Numbered from the stretch's first letter, positions 27,489 to 37,007 are shown. The stretch: 64,000 bases of DNA from Blastopirellula sediminis (GCF_020966755.1 NZ_JAJKFT010000010.1:186001-250000), one strand, 5' to 3'. Notes: generated by a model from the sequence alone, not told the origin. Made by a program: numbers and translations.

Positions 27489-28637
27489 ATGCGGCGTTTT
27501 TCCGTTTCCTGCGTTCTCTATCTCGCATTTGCATCCGTCGCCTGCGGCGCCGAAACGGAGTCGCTCCATCCGGCGCAAGACTATCGCGCCAAGCGCAGCG
27601 AACCGGTTCAACATGACGTCGATTTTTCCATCGTCGTGACCCCTCCTTACCACACGCATAAGTTGCAAGTCTGGGTTCCGGTTCCGCAGACAAGCGCTGG
27701 CCAAGAGATTGGTTCCAGCGAGTGGTCGACTTTTCCGCTGGACGTAACGCCGACGATTCACGTCGAACCGAAATACGGCAACAAGTTCGCCTACTTTGAA
27801 TTCGATGATCCGCAAGGAGCGCAGATCATTCGTCACCGTTTTCAAGCCAAGGTCTGGCAGCTCGATTGGAAGATTGATCCGCTACAAGTGCGCACCGTCG
27901 ATTCATGGCCGACGGCCTTCGACAAATATCGCGGCGGCGAATCGCAAGCGGTGGTCGTCGACGAGCGTTTCAGCAAACTCGCAGAAGAAGTCGTTCCGAC
28001 GCTCGGCAATCCGCTCGACAACATGGAATCGATCATGGACTACGTGATCCGCGACTTCCGCTACGATCATGTCGACGCTTCGCTACAAGCCAGTTCGCTA
28101 CACGCCCTAACGAATCGACATGGTCATTGCAGCGACTACCACGGTTTTTGCGCTTCGATGGGAAGAGCGCTTGGTTATCCGACGCGCGTGACCTACGGAC
28201 TCTCCCTCTTTCCGAAGAACTCCCCGTCCCACTGCAAGCTCGAAGCATTCTTGCCTCCCTATGGCTGGGTCAGTTTCGACGTGTCGGAAACGCAAAAGTT
28301 AATGGCGTCGATTCAGCAGGACGAAATGATCGGCGCAGAGGAGAAGAATCAATTGCTCGCCGCCGCAAAGAATCGGCTGACAAGCGGCTTCCGTGAAAAC
28401 GCTTGGCTCCTGCAAACCCAAGGGACCGACTATGAATTGGCGCCGAAAGCGAGTCGCCCCGTTCCGGTCGTCCGAACCGCCTATGTCGAGGCGGATGGCG
28501 TGCCGCTGCCGGAACCCGATCCGGCCAACGTTGAGAAAAAGGAATTCGCCTGGATGACGGCCCACAAGTACGTCGCCGATCGGGAAGTCGTCAATTCATT
28601 CAAAGATCGGGAAACGCTAAACGCCTACACGAAGTAG
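27489..28637 (+). CDS. Secreted transglutaminase-like protein
   Basis: 382 aa. A signal peptide (RRFSVSCVLYLAFASVACGA) precedes an N-terminal beta domain (VDFSIVVTPPYHTHKLQVWV) and a transglutaminase/protease-like core with the Cys in RHGHCSDYHGFCASMGRALG, the His in SPSHCKLEAFLPPYGWV and the Asp in SFDVSE, the usual Cys-His-Asp order. It probably acts as a peptidase or crosslinking enzyme outside the cytoplasm; the substrate is unknown. ATG 27489 is fixed by the promoter at 27413-27441. A sulfatase gene follows after 78 bases. Confidence 0.88.
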   Translation: MRRFSVSCVLYLAFASVACGAETESLHPAQDYRAKRSEPVQHDVDFSIVVTPPYHTHKLQVWVPVPQTSAGQEIGSSEWSTFPLDVTPTIHVEPKYGNKFAYFEFDDPQGAQIIRHRFQAKVWQLDWKIDPLQVRTVDSWPTAFDKYRGGESQAVVVDERFSKLAEEVVPTLGNPLDNMESIMDYVIRDFRYDHVDASLQASSLHALTNRHGHCSDYHGFCASMGRALGYPTRVTYGLSLFPKNSPSHCKLEAFLPPYGWVSFDVSETQKLMASIQQDEMIGAEEKNQLLAAAKNRLTSGFRENAWLLQTQGTDYELAPKASRPVPVVRTAYVEADGVPLPEPDPANVEKKEFAWMTAHKYVADREVVNSFKDRETLNAYTK

Positions 28638-28715
28638 GGCAGGGGAAACGTGCATTCTGGCCAGTTTCCAGTTAGACTGGAACGATCCTACCCCGAAATC
28701 TGCGATCGACGCCCC

Positions 28716-30482
28716 ATGAACGCACGCCAAATCTTCACGACGCTCTTCGTTCTGCTCACCCTTGTCGGAATCAGTCGCGCTGAGCGTCGACCGAATGTGG
28801 TCATTTTCCTGGCCGATGATCAAGGTTGGGGAGACCTCAGCTACAACGGCAATGCGAATCTCGCAACTCCCAACATCGACGAGATCGCCAAACAGGGAGC
28901 GTCGTTCGACTATTTCTATGTTTGCAGCTTGTGCGCTCCGACCCGCGCCGAGTTCCTGACCGGGCGATTTCATGCTCGCGGCGGCGTCCGCGGCGTTTCG
29001 ACCGGGCAAGAACGTTTGAACGTTGACGAGCAAACCTTCGCCGAAGCCTTCCGCGACGCCGGTTACGCAACCGCGGCGTTCGGCAAATGGCATAACGGCA
29101 TGCAGTTTCCTTACCATCCCAACGCGCGTGGGTTCGACGAGTTCGTCGGATTCTGCTCGGGGCATTGGGGGAACTACTTTGATCCGCTGCTGGAGCACAA
29201 CAACCAACTAATCCGCGGCGAAGGTTTCATCATTGATGATCTGACCGACCGCGCGATGGCGTTTATCGAGCAGCACAAGGACGAACCGTTCCTGTGCTAC
29301 CTCCCTTACAACACTCCCCATTCGCCGATGCAGGTTCCAGACAAGTTTTACGACAAGTTCAAAGACGCCGATCCAAAGATGCGGAATCGCGATCCGGAGA
29401 AGGAAGATCTTGATATGACCCGTTCGGCGCTGGCGATGGTCGAAAACATCGACTGGAACGTCGGCCGCGTGTTGAAGAAGCTTGACGAATTGCAGCTGAC
29501 CGACGATACGATCGTCGTCTACTTCAGCGACAACGGCCCGAACAGCTGGCGTTGGAACGGCGATATGAAGGGGCGTAAAGGCTCGACCGACGAAGGGGGC
29601 GTCCGCTCGCCTTTGTTCATTCGCTGGCCGCAGCGCATCTCGGCTGGCATGCAGGTCGAGCAGATCGGCGGCGCAATTGACCTGGGTCCAACCTTGGCCG
29701 AATTGTGCGACGTCAAGTTCCAGCCCAAAAAGCCGCTCGACGGTCGCAGCTTTGCGCCGACTCTGCTGAGCCAGGACAAACAGCCGTTGTACGATCGCTA
29801 CCTCTTTTCGATCCCGATCAACAAATGGCAAAACGTCAGCGTCCGTTCGCAGCGTTTCCGCCTCGACGCGGCCGGCCATCTCTATGACATCGCCAAGGAT
29901 GCCGGTCAGCGTAAAGACGTCGCCGCGCAGCATCCGAAAGAGGTCGCCGCCATGAAGAAGGCGGCCGATCAGTTTCGAGAGGAAATTCGGGAGCAGATGG
30001 AAGCGGAAGACCGTCCGTTCACCGTCGGTTATGCGCATAGCACGCAATTACCGGCTCGGGACGGCAAACCGCACGGAAATATTCGTCGCAGCGCGCCGGC
30101 GCCTAATTGCTCCTATTTCACCGGTTGGAAGAGCGCGGATGACAAAATGACTTGGGACGTTGAGGTTGGTCAGGCCGGCAAATATGAGCCAATCGTCTAT
30201 TATGCCGCCCCCAAGAGCGTGGTTGGTACGACGTTGGAACTGAGCATTGGCGACAAGAATGCAAGCGGCAAGATTGTCGCTGAGCATGACCCGCCCAGCT
30301 ATGGCCCCGAACTCGATCGCGCGTCGCGAGGGAGCGAATCCCCGGTAAAAGACTTCGCTCCGCTTACTCTCGGGGTTATCGAGCTTCCGCAAGGTACTGG
30401 TCAATTGACGCTCGCTGCGCCCGAAATGACCTCTGCAGAGGGTCCCGAAATCCGCATGCTGATCTTGCGTTGTATTCCATAA
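28716..30482 (+). CDS. Secreted sulfatase (formylglycine-dependent)
   Basis: 588-aa exported arylsulfatase-family enzyme that removes sulfate esters from polysaccharides or other substrates. Signal peptide (FTTLFVLLTLVGISRA), metal-binding Asp34-Asp35 (FLADDQGWGD), the maturation motif C-A-P-T-R with Cys73 converted to formylglycine, GKWH, and the late metal-site motif YFSDNGPN. A C-terminal domain of about 130 residues (from GYAHSTQLPAR) is beta-rich and may bind carbohydrate. Planctomycetes carry many such genes. A formylglycine-generating enzyme is not in the window. The ATG at 28716 puts the signal peptide first. Confidence 0.95.
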   Translation: MNARQIFTTLFVLLTLVGISRAERRPNVVIFLADDQGWGDLSYNGNANLATPNIDEIAKQGASFDYFYVCSLCAPTRAEFLTGRFHARGGVRGVSTGQERLNVDEQTFAEAFRDAGYATAAFGKWHNGMQFPYHPNARGFDEFVGFCSGHWGNYFDPLLEHNNQLIRGEGFIIDDLTDRAMAFIEQHKDEPFLCYLPYNTPHSPMQVPDKFYDKFKDADPKMRNRDPEKEDLDMTRSALAMVENIDWNVGRVLKKLDELQLTDDTIVVYFSDNGPNSWRWNGDMKGRKGSTDEGGVRSPLFIRWPQRISAGMQVEQIGGAIDLGPTLAELCDVKFQPKKPLDGRSFAPTLLSQDKQPLYDRYLFSIPINKWQNVSVRSQRFRLDAAGHLYDIAKDAGQRKDVAAQHPKEVAAMKKAADQFREEIREQMEAEDRPFTVGYAHSTQLPARDGKPHGNIRRSAPAPNCSYFTGWKSADDKMTWDVEVGQAGKYEPIVYYAAPKSVVGTTLELSIGDKNASGKIVAEHDPPSYGPELDRASRGSESPVKDFAPLTLGVIELPQGTGQLTLAAPEMTSAEGPEIRMLILRCIP

Positions 30483-30484
30483 AC

Positions 30485-30502
30485 TTCGCGGCCGTCCGCG
30501 AA
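30485..30502 (+). terminator. Hairpin directly after the sulfatase stop
   Basis: TTCGCGG and CCGCGAA around CCGT, two bases after the stop codon; a TTTTCTCT stretch follows 8 bases later. Weak terminator candidate. Confidence 0.4.
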
Positions 30503-30535
30503 CTTCAGTTTTCTCTCGGTCTTTCTTGTGACCGC

Positions 30536-30563
30536 CACGGTCGTACCAACCGGTACGACCGTG
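30536..30563 (+). terminator. 12-bp perfect hairpin between sulfatase and chemosensory operon
   Basis: CACGGTCGTACC and its exact complement (30552-30563) around AACC. No U-tract follows (CGCCCTTT). It probably ends or protects the upstream transcript. Confidence 0.5.
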
Positions 30564-30597
30564 CGCCCTTTCGCGGTTTCTCCCATTTTCCCTTGCG

Positions 30598-30625
30598 TTG
30601 CAAGTTGAAATTCGGGGTCTATATT
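30598..30625 (+). promoter_or_regulatory. Promoter of the chemosensory operon
   Basis: TTGCAA (30598-30603), 16-base spacer, TATATT (30620-30625). Predicted start near 30632, about 60 bases before the first ATG; this excludes the longer frame reaching back to 30470. Confidence 0.6.
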
Positions 30626-30691
30626 TCTGCAGCCTCAAAGTCCGGGATCACGGTGGACTTATGCATCTGGGGCGAAACCGCAGTGAACGGC

Positions 30692-31657
30692 ATGAATTCC
30701 AACGAACGACGCATCCTACATATCGACGATGATCCGACGGTCACTCGTATGATCCAGGCTCGTCTTGCGCAGCACGACTATATCGTCGACGAGCTGCACG
30801 ATCCGACGTGCTGGCGTGGTGCGCTAATCAATGGCGGATATCGCGTTGTCCTGCTCGACATTGAGATGCCGCAGCTGAACGGACTTGAGGTCCTTCAACA
30901 GATCAAACAGTTCGATATCGGCGTCGCCGTGATCATGTTTACCGGCAAGCTGAAGATGAACCTGGTGTTCGAGGCCCTTGGATACGGAGCCGAATACTGT
31001 CTGTTCAAGCCAGCTGACGATCTGCGACCGATGATCGATGCGCTTGAAGCGTCGTTTTACCGAATCGAACAATGGCGCCAAGCCGCCGCCTTCGCCGCTC
31101 GCCAATTGCGCATCGCGCAGAAGACCTCGGAAATCAAATCGAAGCTGCGAGCGAGCAATTCACCCTCACCCTCCCTCGCCAGCGAATTGCCCTCTGGGTT
31201 CGAGTGGAGCAATTTTGAGAACTACCTGATTCTGCGCGGCGCGATCTCGCCGCAACTGCTGGAACTTGCACGCTCCGCCTACGCTCGCAGCGTCAAACCG
31301 ATCGGCCAGATCGCCCTGCAGTCGCGCCATATCACCGTCGCTGGACTGATGCAGGTGCTGCAGCGTCAAGCCGACACGCAGTTGAAGTTTGGCGAAGCGG
31401 CCGTGGAGCTCGGCCTGCTAACGACCGACCAGGTGCAAGAGTTGCTGGAACAGCAAAAACACCTTTCGACCACCCCGCAAGATGCGATCTTCACCGTCGG
31501 CGCGATGACGCCGGCGAACTTGAATCGCTATCTGGCGGAATACCTTCGAGAGATGGAATCCTCCTCTTCCTGGGCGGTCCCTTCGCCCGAAGCGGCCCTC
31601 CATCATCCCCAAGTGACGGCGACTTTTCCGTCCAACATGGTTCAGGAGCACTGTTAG
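30692..31657 (+). CDS. Response regulator with C-terminal MshEN/GspE-N-like repeats
   Basis: 321 aa. N-terminal receiver domain with acidic pocket (HIDDDPTV), phosphoacceptor Asp56 (LLDIEMPQ), Thr84 and Lys106 (LFKPAD). After a Ser/Pro linker, two tandem stretches (PIGQIALQSRHITVAGLMQ and KFGEAAVELGLLTTDQVQE) match the [RK]-[IF]-G-x5-G-x-[IL]-T repeat of GspE-N/MshEN domains, some of which bind c-di-GMP. It is the first gene of the chemosensory operon and ends 3 bases before cheA. Its output is unknown; no DNA-binding domain is seen. GTG at 30683 is an alternative start. Confidence 0.85.
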   Translation: MNSNERRILHIDDDPTVTRMIQARLAQHDYIVDELHDPTCWRGALINGGYRVVLLDIEMPQLNGLEVLQQIKQFDIGVAVIMFTGKLKMNLVFEALGYGAEYCLFKPADDLRPMIDALEASFYRIEQWRQAAAFAARQLRIAQKTSEIKSKLRASNSPSPSLASELPSGFEWSNFENYLILRGAISPQLLELARSAYARSVKPIGQIALQSRHITVAGLMQVLQRQADTQLKFGEAAVELGLLTTDQVQELLEQQKHLSTTPQDAIFTVGAMTPANLNRYLAEYLREMESSSSWAVPSPEAALHHPQVTATFPSNMVQEHC

Positions 31658-31660
31658 ATT

Positions 31661-34381
31661 ATGTACGAAGACAATGAACTAGTCGCCGAGTTCGTGATCG
31701 AATCGAACGAACATCTCGCGAACGTCGAATCGCAGCTGTTGGCGATCGAATCGGGCGGCGAGAGCGTCGACGTCGATCTGGTCAACACCGTCTTTCGTGC
31801 GATCCACTCGATCAAAGGCGCCGCGGGGTTCCTCGGACTGCGCAACATCAACGACCTGTCGCACAGCCTGGAGAACGTCCTCAACAAGCTCCGCAACCTG
31901 GAGCTCGTGCCCAACTCGGGAATGATCGACGTCATGCTCCGCGCATCGGATCAACTCCGCTCGATGATCAACGACGTCGAAAGCTCGGACGAAATGAAAA
32001 TCGCCGACTTCGTGAAACAGCTTGACGAGATCGCGGCCGGCGTCACGCCGACCCCGTCGACGCCAGCTCCGACAGCGGCTGCTTCTGCCCCGGTCGAAGT
32101 TCCCTCGCCTGCCGCCATCCTCGAAGCGCCGACGCCGAACGAAGTCGAAACGCCGGCCCCGGTTGCTGTAGCGCCGACTCCGGTCGAACCGACTCCGCAA
32201 CCGGCTGCCCCGGCTCCGAAAGCGGCCAGCGAAGAAACTCGGTCGGAAGGTTCGACCAATATCGAAGCGAACATTCGCGTTCCGGTCAGCGTGCTCGATC
32301 GCCTGATGAACTTGACCGGCGAACTCGTCCTTTGCCGCAACCAGGTGATGCAAGCCATTTCGGGCAAGCAGGACTCGGGCCTCGAAGCGGTCGCCTCCGG
32401 CTTGGACCAGGTTACCAGCGAGTTGCAGGACGCGGTCATGCAGACTCGCATGCAACCGATCGGGCAGGTCTTCAATCGCTTTATCCGCGTCGTTCGCGAT
32501 CTGGGCGCCAAGCTCGGCAAAGAATGCAACCTGCACATTGACGGCAAGGAAGTGGAAGTCGACAAGTCGATCATCGAAGCGATCGGCGATCCGATGACCC
32601 ACTTGATCCGCAACTCGATGGATCATGGTCTGGAAACTCCGCAAAAGCGCGTCGCCAACGGCAAGAGCCCGACCGGCAAGATCAACCTTCGCGCCTATCA
32701 CCAGGCTGGCAAGGTCCGCATCGAAATCGAAGATGACGGCCAAGGGATCAACCCCGCGATCTTGAAAGAGAAAGCGGTCTCCAAGGGAGTCATCACGCAA
32801 GATCAGGCCGAGCAGATGACCGATCGCGACGCCGTTCGCTTGATCTTCCACGCCGGCTTCTCGACCGCCGAAAAGCTGACCGACGTCAGCGGACGCGGCG
32901 TCGGCATGGATGTCGTTCGCAGCAACATCGAAAAGCTGGGCGGCACCGTCGACGTCGAATCGACGATCGGCAAAGGAACGAACATTCTGATCACCCTGCC
33001 GCTGACGTTGGCGATCATTCCGTCGCTGATCGTCGAAACGAGCGGCAGTCGCTTCGCTATCCCGCAAGCGAACATCTCGGAACTGGTCCGCGTCCGCGCC
33101 GATGACGAGCAACGCCTGACCCGCGTCAAAGGGGCCGAAATGCTCCGCCTTCGCGGCTCGCTCCTGCCGATCGTCCGCATGCAGCGGATCCTGCACCTTC
33201 GCGGCGACGCATCGAAACAATCGAACAGTAGCAGCATCATCGTCGTCGAAACGGGCCGCGCTCGTTACGGTCTGGCGGTCGACGGCCTGCACGACTCCGA
33301 AGAAATCGTGGTCAAGCCGCTGGGACGTCACCTGCGAGGTTGCAAGTGCCTTTCAGGCGCCACGATCCTCGGCGACGGGCACATCGCGCTCATCCTGGAC
33401 GTCTCCGGCATCGGCGCCGAAGCGAAACTCGACCTCACCGACCAGAGCGAACTGGAAGCGAAGCGGATCCAGGAAGATCTGCACGCCGGCGAAGAGTCGC
33501 AGTCGCTCCTGATGTTCACCAACCATCCGCAAGAAAACTTCGCGATCCCGATGAGCGTCGTGCTTCGCGTCGAGCGAATCCGCGTCAGCCAGATCGACAC
33601 CGTCGGCGGCCTGGAAGTGCTGCAATACCGCGGCTCGTCGCTGCCGGTCATGCGATTGGAAAACAACATCAACGCTCGCCCGGCTCCGTCCGAGTTGGAA
33701 AGCGTCTTCGTGGTGATCTTCGACATCAACGGATATGAAGTCGGCTTGATCGCTCCGCAGTTGAAAGACATCCAGAACGTCGCGATGCACATTGACGCCA
33801 CGACGTTCCGCGAAACCGGCGTCTGCGGCTCGTTCGTCTACGACGGCCAGGCGATTCGCTTGCTCGACATCTTCAAGATCGTCGAAAAGCATCGCCCCGA
33901 ATGGTTCGAGCACCACAAGGTCGCCGCCGAAACCCGTTCGCATGACCCGATCGTCCTGCTGGCCGAAGACTCCGACTTCTTCCGTCGCCAGGTGCGTGGC
34001 TTCCTCGAAGAGGCCGGCTTCCAAGTGGTAGACGCCGAAGACGGCCAGGTCGCCTGGGAAACGCTACAGCAAGGGGAATACCACTTCGACCTGATCGTCA
34101 CCGATATCGAAATGCCTCGCATGAATGGCTTCGAGCTGTCGCGCAAGGTTCGTAACTCGGACAAGTGGAAGAACATGCCGATCGTCGCTTTGACCTCGCT
34201 CGCTTCAGACGAACATCGTCGCGAAGGGGAAGAGGCCGGCATCGACGACTACCAAATCAAGATGGATCGCGAACGCCTGTTGTCGTCGGTTTCTCGACTG
34301 ACGCAGACCGACGTCGAAACTCTCCGACGTCAAGCGATGCGTGACGGAAAAGCCCGAGAATTGTCTACCGCAGGAGTTTAA
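31661..34381 (+). CDS. cheA: Hybrid chemotaxis histidine kinase CheA with C-terminal receiver
   Basis: 906 aa. Order: Hpt domain (phospho-His49 in HSIKGAAGF), Pro/Ala-rich linker (about 125-200), dimerisation helices (LDRLMNLTGELVLCRNQV), ATPase domain (HLIRNSMDHGLE, DDGQGI, GRGVGMDVV, GKGTNI), a first CheW-like domain (FAIPQANISELVRV), a second CheW-like domain (FAIPMSVVLRVERI), then a receiver (LLAEDSDFF, Asp in VTDIEMPRMNG, final Lys). It autophosphorylates and passes phosphate to its own receiver and to CheB or the first-gene regulator. Hybrid CheA proteins with a receiver are typical of non-flagellar chemosensory systems. Confidence 0.95.
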   Translation: MYEDNELVAEFVIESNEHLANVESQLLAIESGGESVDVDLVNTVFRAIHSIKGAAGFLGLRNINDLSHSLENVLNKLRNLELVPNSGMIDVMLRASDQLRSMINDVESSDEMKIADFVKQLDEIAAGVTPTPSTPAPTAAASAPVEVPSPAAILEAPTPNEVETPAPVAVAPTPVEPTPQPAAPAPKAASEETRSEGSTNIEANIRVPVSVLDRLMNLTGELVLCRNQVMQAISGKQDSGLEAVASGLDQVTSELQDAVMQTRMQPIGQVFNRFIRVVRDLGAKLGKECNLHIDGKEVEVDKSIIEAIGDPMTHLIRNSMDHGLETPQKRVANGKSPTGKINLRAYHQAGKVRIEIEDDGQGINPAILKEKAVSKGVITQDQAEQMTDRDAVRLIFHAGFSTAEKLTDVSGRGVGMDVVRSNIEKLGGTVDVESTIGKGTNILITLPLTLAIIPSLIVETSGSRFAIPQANISELVRVRADDEQRLTRVKGAEMLRLRGSLLPIVRMQRILHLRGDASKQSNSSSIIVVETGRARYGLAVDGLHDSEEIVVKPLGRHLRGCKCLSGATILGDGHIALILDVSGIGAEAKLDLTDQSELEAKRIQEDLHAGEESQSLLMFTNHPQENFAIPMSVVLRVERIRVSQIDTVGGLEVLQYRGSSLPVMRLENNINARPAPSELESVFVVIFDINGYEVGLIAPQLKDIQNVAMHIDATTFRETGVCGSFVYDGQAIRLLDIFKIVEKHRPEWFEHHKVAAETRSHDPIVLLAEDSDFFRRQVRGFLEEAGFQVVDAEDGQVAWETLQQGEYHFDLIVTDIEMPRMNGFELSRKVRNSDKWKNMPIVALTSLASDEHRREGEEAGIDDYQIKMDRERLLSSVSRLTQTDVETLRRQAMRDGKARELSTAGV

Positions 34382-34384
34382 CCA

Positions 34385-34861
34385 ATGTCTGGTAACGAAA
34401 AGAAAAGCGTAATTTCGGGCGAGCAGCAGTTCGTCACCTTTTACCTGGGCGATCTGTTGATGGCGATTCCGATCGGCTGCGTCCAGGAAATCAACCGCCA
34501 ATTGGAATGCACGCCGGTACCGCAGGCTCCGCCGTACGTTTGCGGCGTCGTCAATCTCCGCGGCGAAGTGGTGACGGTGGTCGAACCGCGGCACATCCTC
34601 CGCTTGGAGCCGGGCGAGCAGACTCGCGAGAGCCGCAACCTGATCATCAATTCGCACGGGGAAGCGGTCGGGATCGTCGTCGACAAAGTGTCGGACATTC
34701 TGACGCTGACCGACGAAGACGTGACCCCTCCTCCGGCCAACCTGAAGGGTGTCGAAGGGCGTTTCTTCATCGGCGTTCACCAACGCGATGAGGACGTCGT
34801 TGTGCTGCTCAACATCGACGAGATGTTGAACGACGCCAACGAATTCGCGGCGATGGCCTAA
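34385..34861 (+). CDS. cheW: Chemotaxis coupling protein CheW
   Basis: 158-aa adaptor that links receptors to CheA. It is a single CheW domain: QFVTFYLGDLLMAIPIGCVQ, then CGVVNLRGEVVTVVEPRHIL, GIVVDKVSDILTL and GVHQRDEDVVVLLNIDEML. It begins 3 bases after the cheA stop. A stem-loop separates it from cheB. Confidence 0.95.
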   Translation: MSGNEKKSVISGEQQFVTFYLGDLLMAIPIGCVQEINRQLECTPVPQAPPYVCGVVNLRGEVVTVVEPRHILRLEPGEQTRESRNLIINSHGEAVGIVVDKVSDILTLTDEDVTPPPANLKGVEGRFFIGVHQRDEDVVVLLNIDEMLNDANEFAAMA

Positions 34862-34875
34862 CAAACGCCGCCTGA

Positions 34876-34904
34876 GGTTCGAGTCGCCGCTGGCGGCTTG
34901 AACC
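34876..34904. repeat. Stem-loop between cheW and cheB
   Basis: GGTTCGAGTCGCC and GGCGGCTTGAACC form a 13-position stem (two non-Watson-Crick pairs) around GCT. No U-tract follows; it may tune mRNA stability or cheB expression. Confidence 0.45.
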
Positions 34905-34939
34905 GCCCCTGCGGCCAGGGAAGAGCGAAGTAGGAAACC

Positions 34940-36070
34940 ATGAGCGAGGAAGATCGCATTCGCGTACTGGTCGTCGACGACTCGGCGTTATACCGCAAGT
35001 TAGTCCGCGACATCCTTGCGCAGATCCCTCAAATCGAAGTCGTCGGCGTCGCCGCTGACGGCCGCATCGCGCTTGACAAGATCGAATACTTGCAGCCCGA
35101 CCTGATCACGCTCGACGTCGAAATGCCAACGATCGACGGGCTCGGCGTGCTGCGAGAAATGAAACGCTTCGCCCACCAGCCCGGCGTGATCATGTTGAGC
35201 GCTTTGACCGGCGCTGGCGCACAAGCGACGATGGCTGCGCTGCAGTTGGGGGCGTTCGACTTCGTGCTGAAACCGGCCGGAACCAGCGCCGAACAAAGCA
35301 TGTCGATCCTGTCGGAAACGCTCCGGCAACGAGTCGACGCATACCTGCGTCGGGTCGTCCGTACGACTAGACCAATCGCCGTCGGCGCTACGCATCGCGC
35401 CGCTTCGCCGCCGCCGAAACCGGTCGAAGCGCCGAAGCCGCCGCATCCCACGTCGCTCGTTTCGTCGCACGATCTGACATTTCGTTCGCCGATCGAAGCG
35501 GTTGCGATCGGGATTTCGACCGGTGGACCTCCGGCCCTGACGTCGCAACTCCCCAACATTCCCCAAAACTTTCCGGTTCCGATCTTCGTCGTTCAGCACA
35601 TGCCGCCGCTGTTTACCAAGTCGCTCGCCGAAGACCTCAATCGGCGCTGCCAGGTGGAAGTGGTCGAAGCGAGCGACGGCGAAGACGTGCGGCCCGGCGT
35701 GATTTACATCGCTCCCGGCGGACATCAGATGAAGGTCGAACGGGATGGCGTGAAGACGCGCGTGCGAGTCAACGACGATCCGCACGAACGAAACTGCCGC
35801 CCCTCGGTCGATTACCTGTTTCGCTCGATTTCGCATGTTTACGGCGGATCTACGCTCGGCGTGATCATGACCGGCATGGGAGACGACGGCACGGTCGGTT
35901 GCCGACTGCTGAAACGCCTGGGGGCGAACATCATCGCACAAAATGAAGAGAGTTCGGTCGTCTACGGAATGCCGCGGAGCATCGTCGAGGCCGGCTTGGC
36001 TGATTTGATTTGTCCACTTAACGACGTCGGACGGGAAATCGTCAATTGCGTCAAACGGAGCAGGGGTTAG
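34940..36070 (+). CDS. cheB: Chemotaxis protein-glutamate methylesterase CheB
   Basis: 376-aa receptor demethylase/deamidase controlled by phosphorylation. Receiver domain: VLVVDDSALYRK, Asp in LDVEMPTIDG, Lys in VLKPAG. The linker is Pro-rich. The C-terminal methylesterase has Ser in GISTGGPPAL, His in VVQHMPP and Asp in TGMGDDGTVG, the known triad. It lies between cheW and cheR, 6 bases from the latter. Presence of CheB and CheR implies methyl-accepting receptors encoded elsewhere. Confidence 0.96.
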   Translation: MSEEDRIRVLVVDDSALYRKLVRDILAQIPQIEVVGVAADGRIALDKIEYLQPDLITLDVEMPTIDGLGVLREMKRFAHQPGVIMLSALTGAGAQATMAALQLGAFDFVLKPAGTSAEQSMSILSETLRQRVDAYLRRVVRTTRPIAVGATHRAASPPPKPVEAPKPPHPTSLVSSHDLTFRSPIEAVAIGISTGGPPALTSQLPNIPQNFPVPIFVVQHMPPLFTKSLAEDLNRRCQVEVVEASDGEDVRPGVIYIAPGGHQMKVERDGVKTRVRVNDDPHERNCRPSVDYLFRSISHVYGGSTLGVIMTGMGDDGTVGCRLLKRLGANIIAQNEESSVVYGMPRSIVEAGLADLICPLNDVGREIVNCVKRSRG

Positions 36071-36076
36071 GGGAAT

Positions 36077-36967
36077 ATGACGCCTCAAGATATTGACGCT
36101 GTTTGCGGGCTGGTCTACGACCTGTGCGGAATTGCACTCGACAGCTCGAAGGATTATTTGATCGAGAGCCGTCTGGCCGATCTCGTGAAACGAGAAGGTT
36201 GCGCCAACTACGTTGAATTCGCGGTCCGCGCTCGCAACTCGCATGGCGACTTGAAGCGCGACGTCATCAACGCGATCACCACCCGCGAAACGCTCTTCTT
36301 CCGCGACAAGTCGCCGTTTGAAGCTTTGATGTTCAAAGCGATTCCGGAACTGGTCGACGAGAAGTCGAAGCACGCCTACGATCGTCGCATTCGCATTTGG
36401 TCGGCCGCTTGCAGCACCGGGCAAGAGCCGTACAGCATCGCGATGACGCTGATGGAAACGCTTCCCGACTATCGGAGCTGGAACATCTCGATCCTGGCGA
36501 CCGACATTTCGGACGATGCGTTGGCTCGCGCCAGCCGCGGACTTTATCCGCCGATGGAGACGTCGCGCGGCCTGGAAGCGAAATACCTCAACAAGTACTT
36601 CATTCCTCAAGAAGGCGGACATCGCATCAAGGATGAAGTCCGCTCGCTCGTTTCGTTCGAGAAGGTCAATTTGCTGCAAAGCTTCGCCCATCTCGGCCGC
36701 TTCGACATCATCTTCTGCCGCAACGCGATCATCTACTTCAATGCGGAAGATCGAAAACGGACCTACGTCAACCTGGCGAACCAGTTGACCGACAACGGTT
36801 ACTTTTTCGTCGGATCGTCCGAATCGCTGATCGACCTCGGTCCGCGGTTCCAACCGCAGCACCACTGCAAGTCGGTCTTTTATCAACCGAACCGCCAATT
36901 GCCCGATTTTATTTTGGCGAACAAGGTTGGAAGTACGACCGCTCCAACGATGGCCAGCGTCCGCTAG
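36077..36967 (+). CDS. cheR: Chemotaxis protein methyltransferase CheR
   Basis: 296-aa SAM-dependent methyltransferase that methylates receptor glutamates. N-terminal helical domain (about 1-75), TTRETLFFRD, the SAM-binding WSAACSTGQEPYSIAM, LATDISDDAL and FDIIFCRNAIIYFN. No C-terminal TPR. Last gene of the chemosensory operon. Confidence 0.96.
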   Translation: MTPQDIDAVCGLVYDLCGIALDSSKDYLIESRLADLVKREGCANYVEFAVRARNSHGDLKRDVINAITTRETLFFRDKSPFEALMFKAIPELVDEKSKHAYDRRIRIWSAACSTGQEPYSIAMTLMETLPDYRSWNISILATDISDDALARASRGLYPPMETSRGLEAKYLNKYFIPQEGGHRIKDEVRSLVSFEKVNLLQSFAHLGRFDIIFCRNAIIYFNAEDRKRTYVNLANQLTDNGYFFVGSSESLIDLGPRFQPQHHCKSVFYQPNRQLPDFILANKVGSTTAPTMASVR

Positions 36968-36979
36968 CAGATTCGCTCT

Positions 36980-37007
36980 TTGGGCATCAGCCCACTCGGC
37001 GTAAAAT
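36980..37007 (+). promoter_or_regulatory. Candidate promoter of the secreted coiled protein gene
   Basis: TTGGGC (36980-36985), 16-base spacer, TAAAAT (37002-37007), about 38 bases before the ATG. Confidence 0.5.

Noticed and set aside
31679-33331. 550-codon antisense frame within cheA, and similar ones at 35000-36898 and 36987-38693
   Set aside because: All lie opposite well-defined chemotaxis or cys genes with intact motifs; shadow frames.
34876-34904. GGTTCGAGTC resembles a tRNA T-arm
   Set aside because: The gap between cheW and cheB is only 78 bases, and no anticodon arm or acceptor stem with matching ends can be drawn; it is a simple stem-loop.
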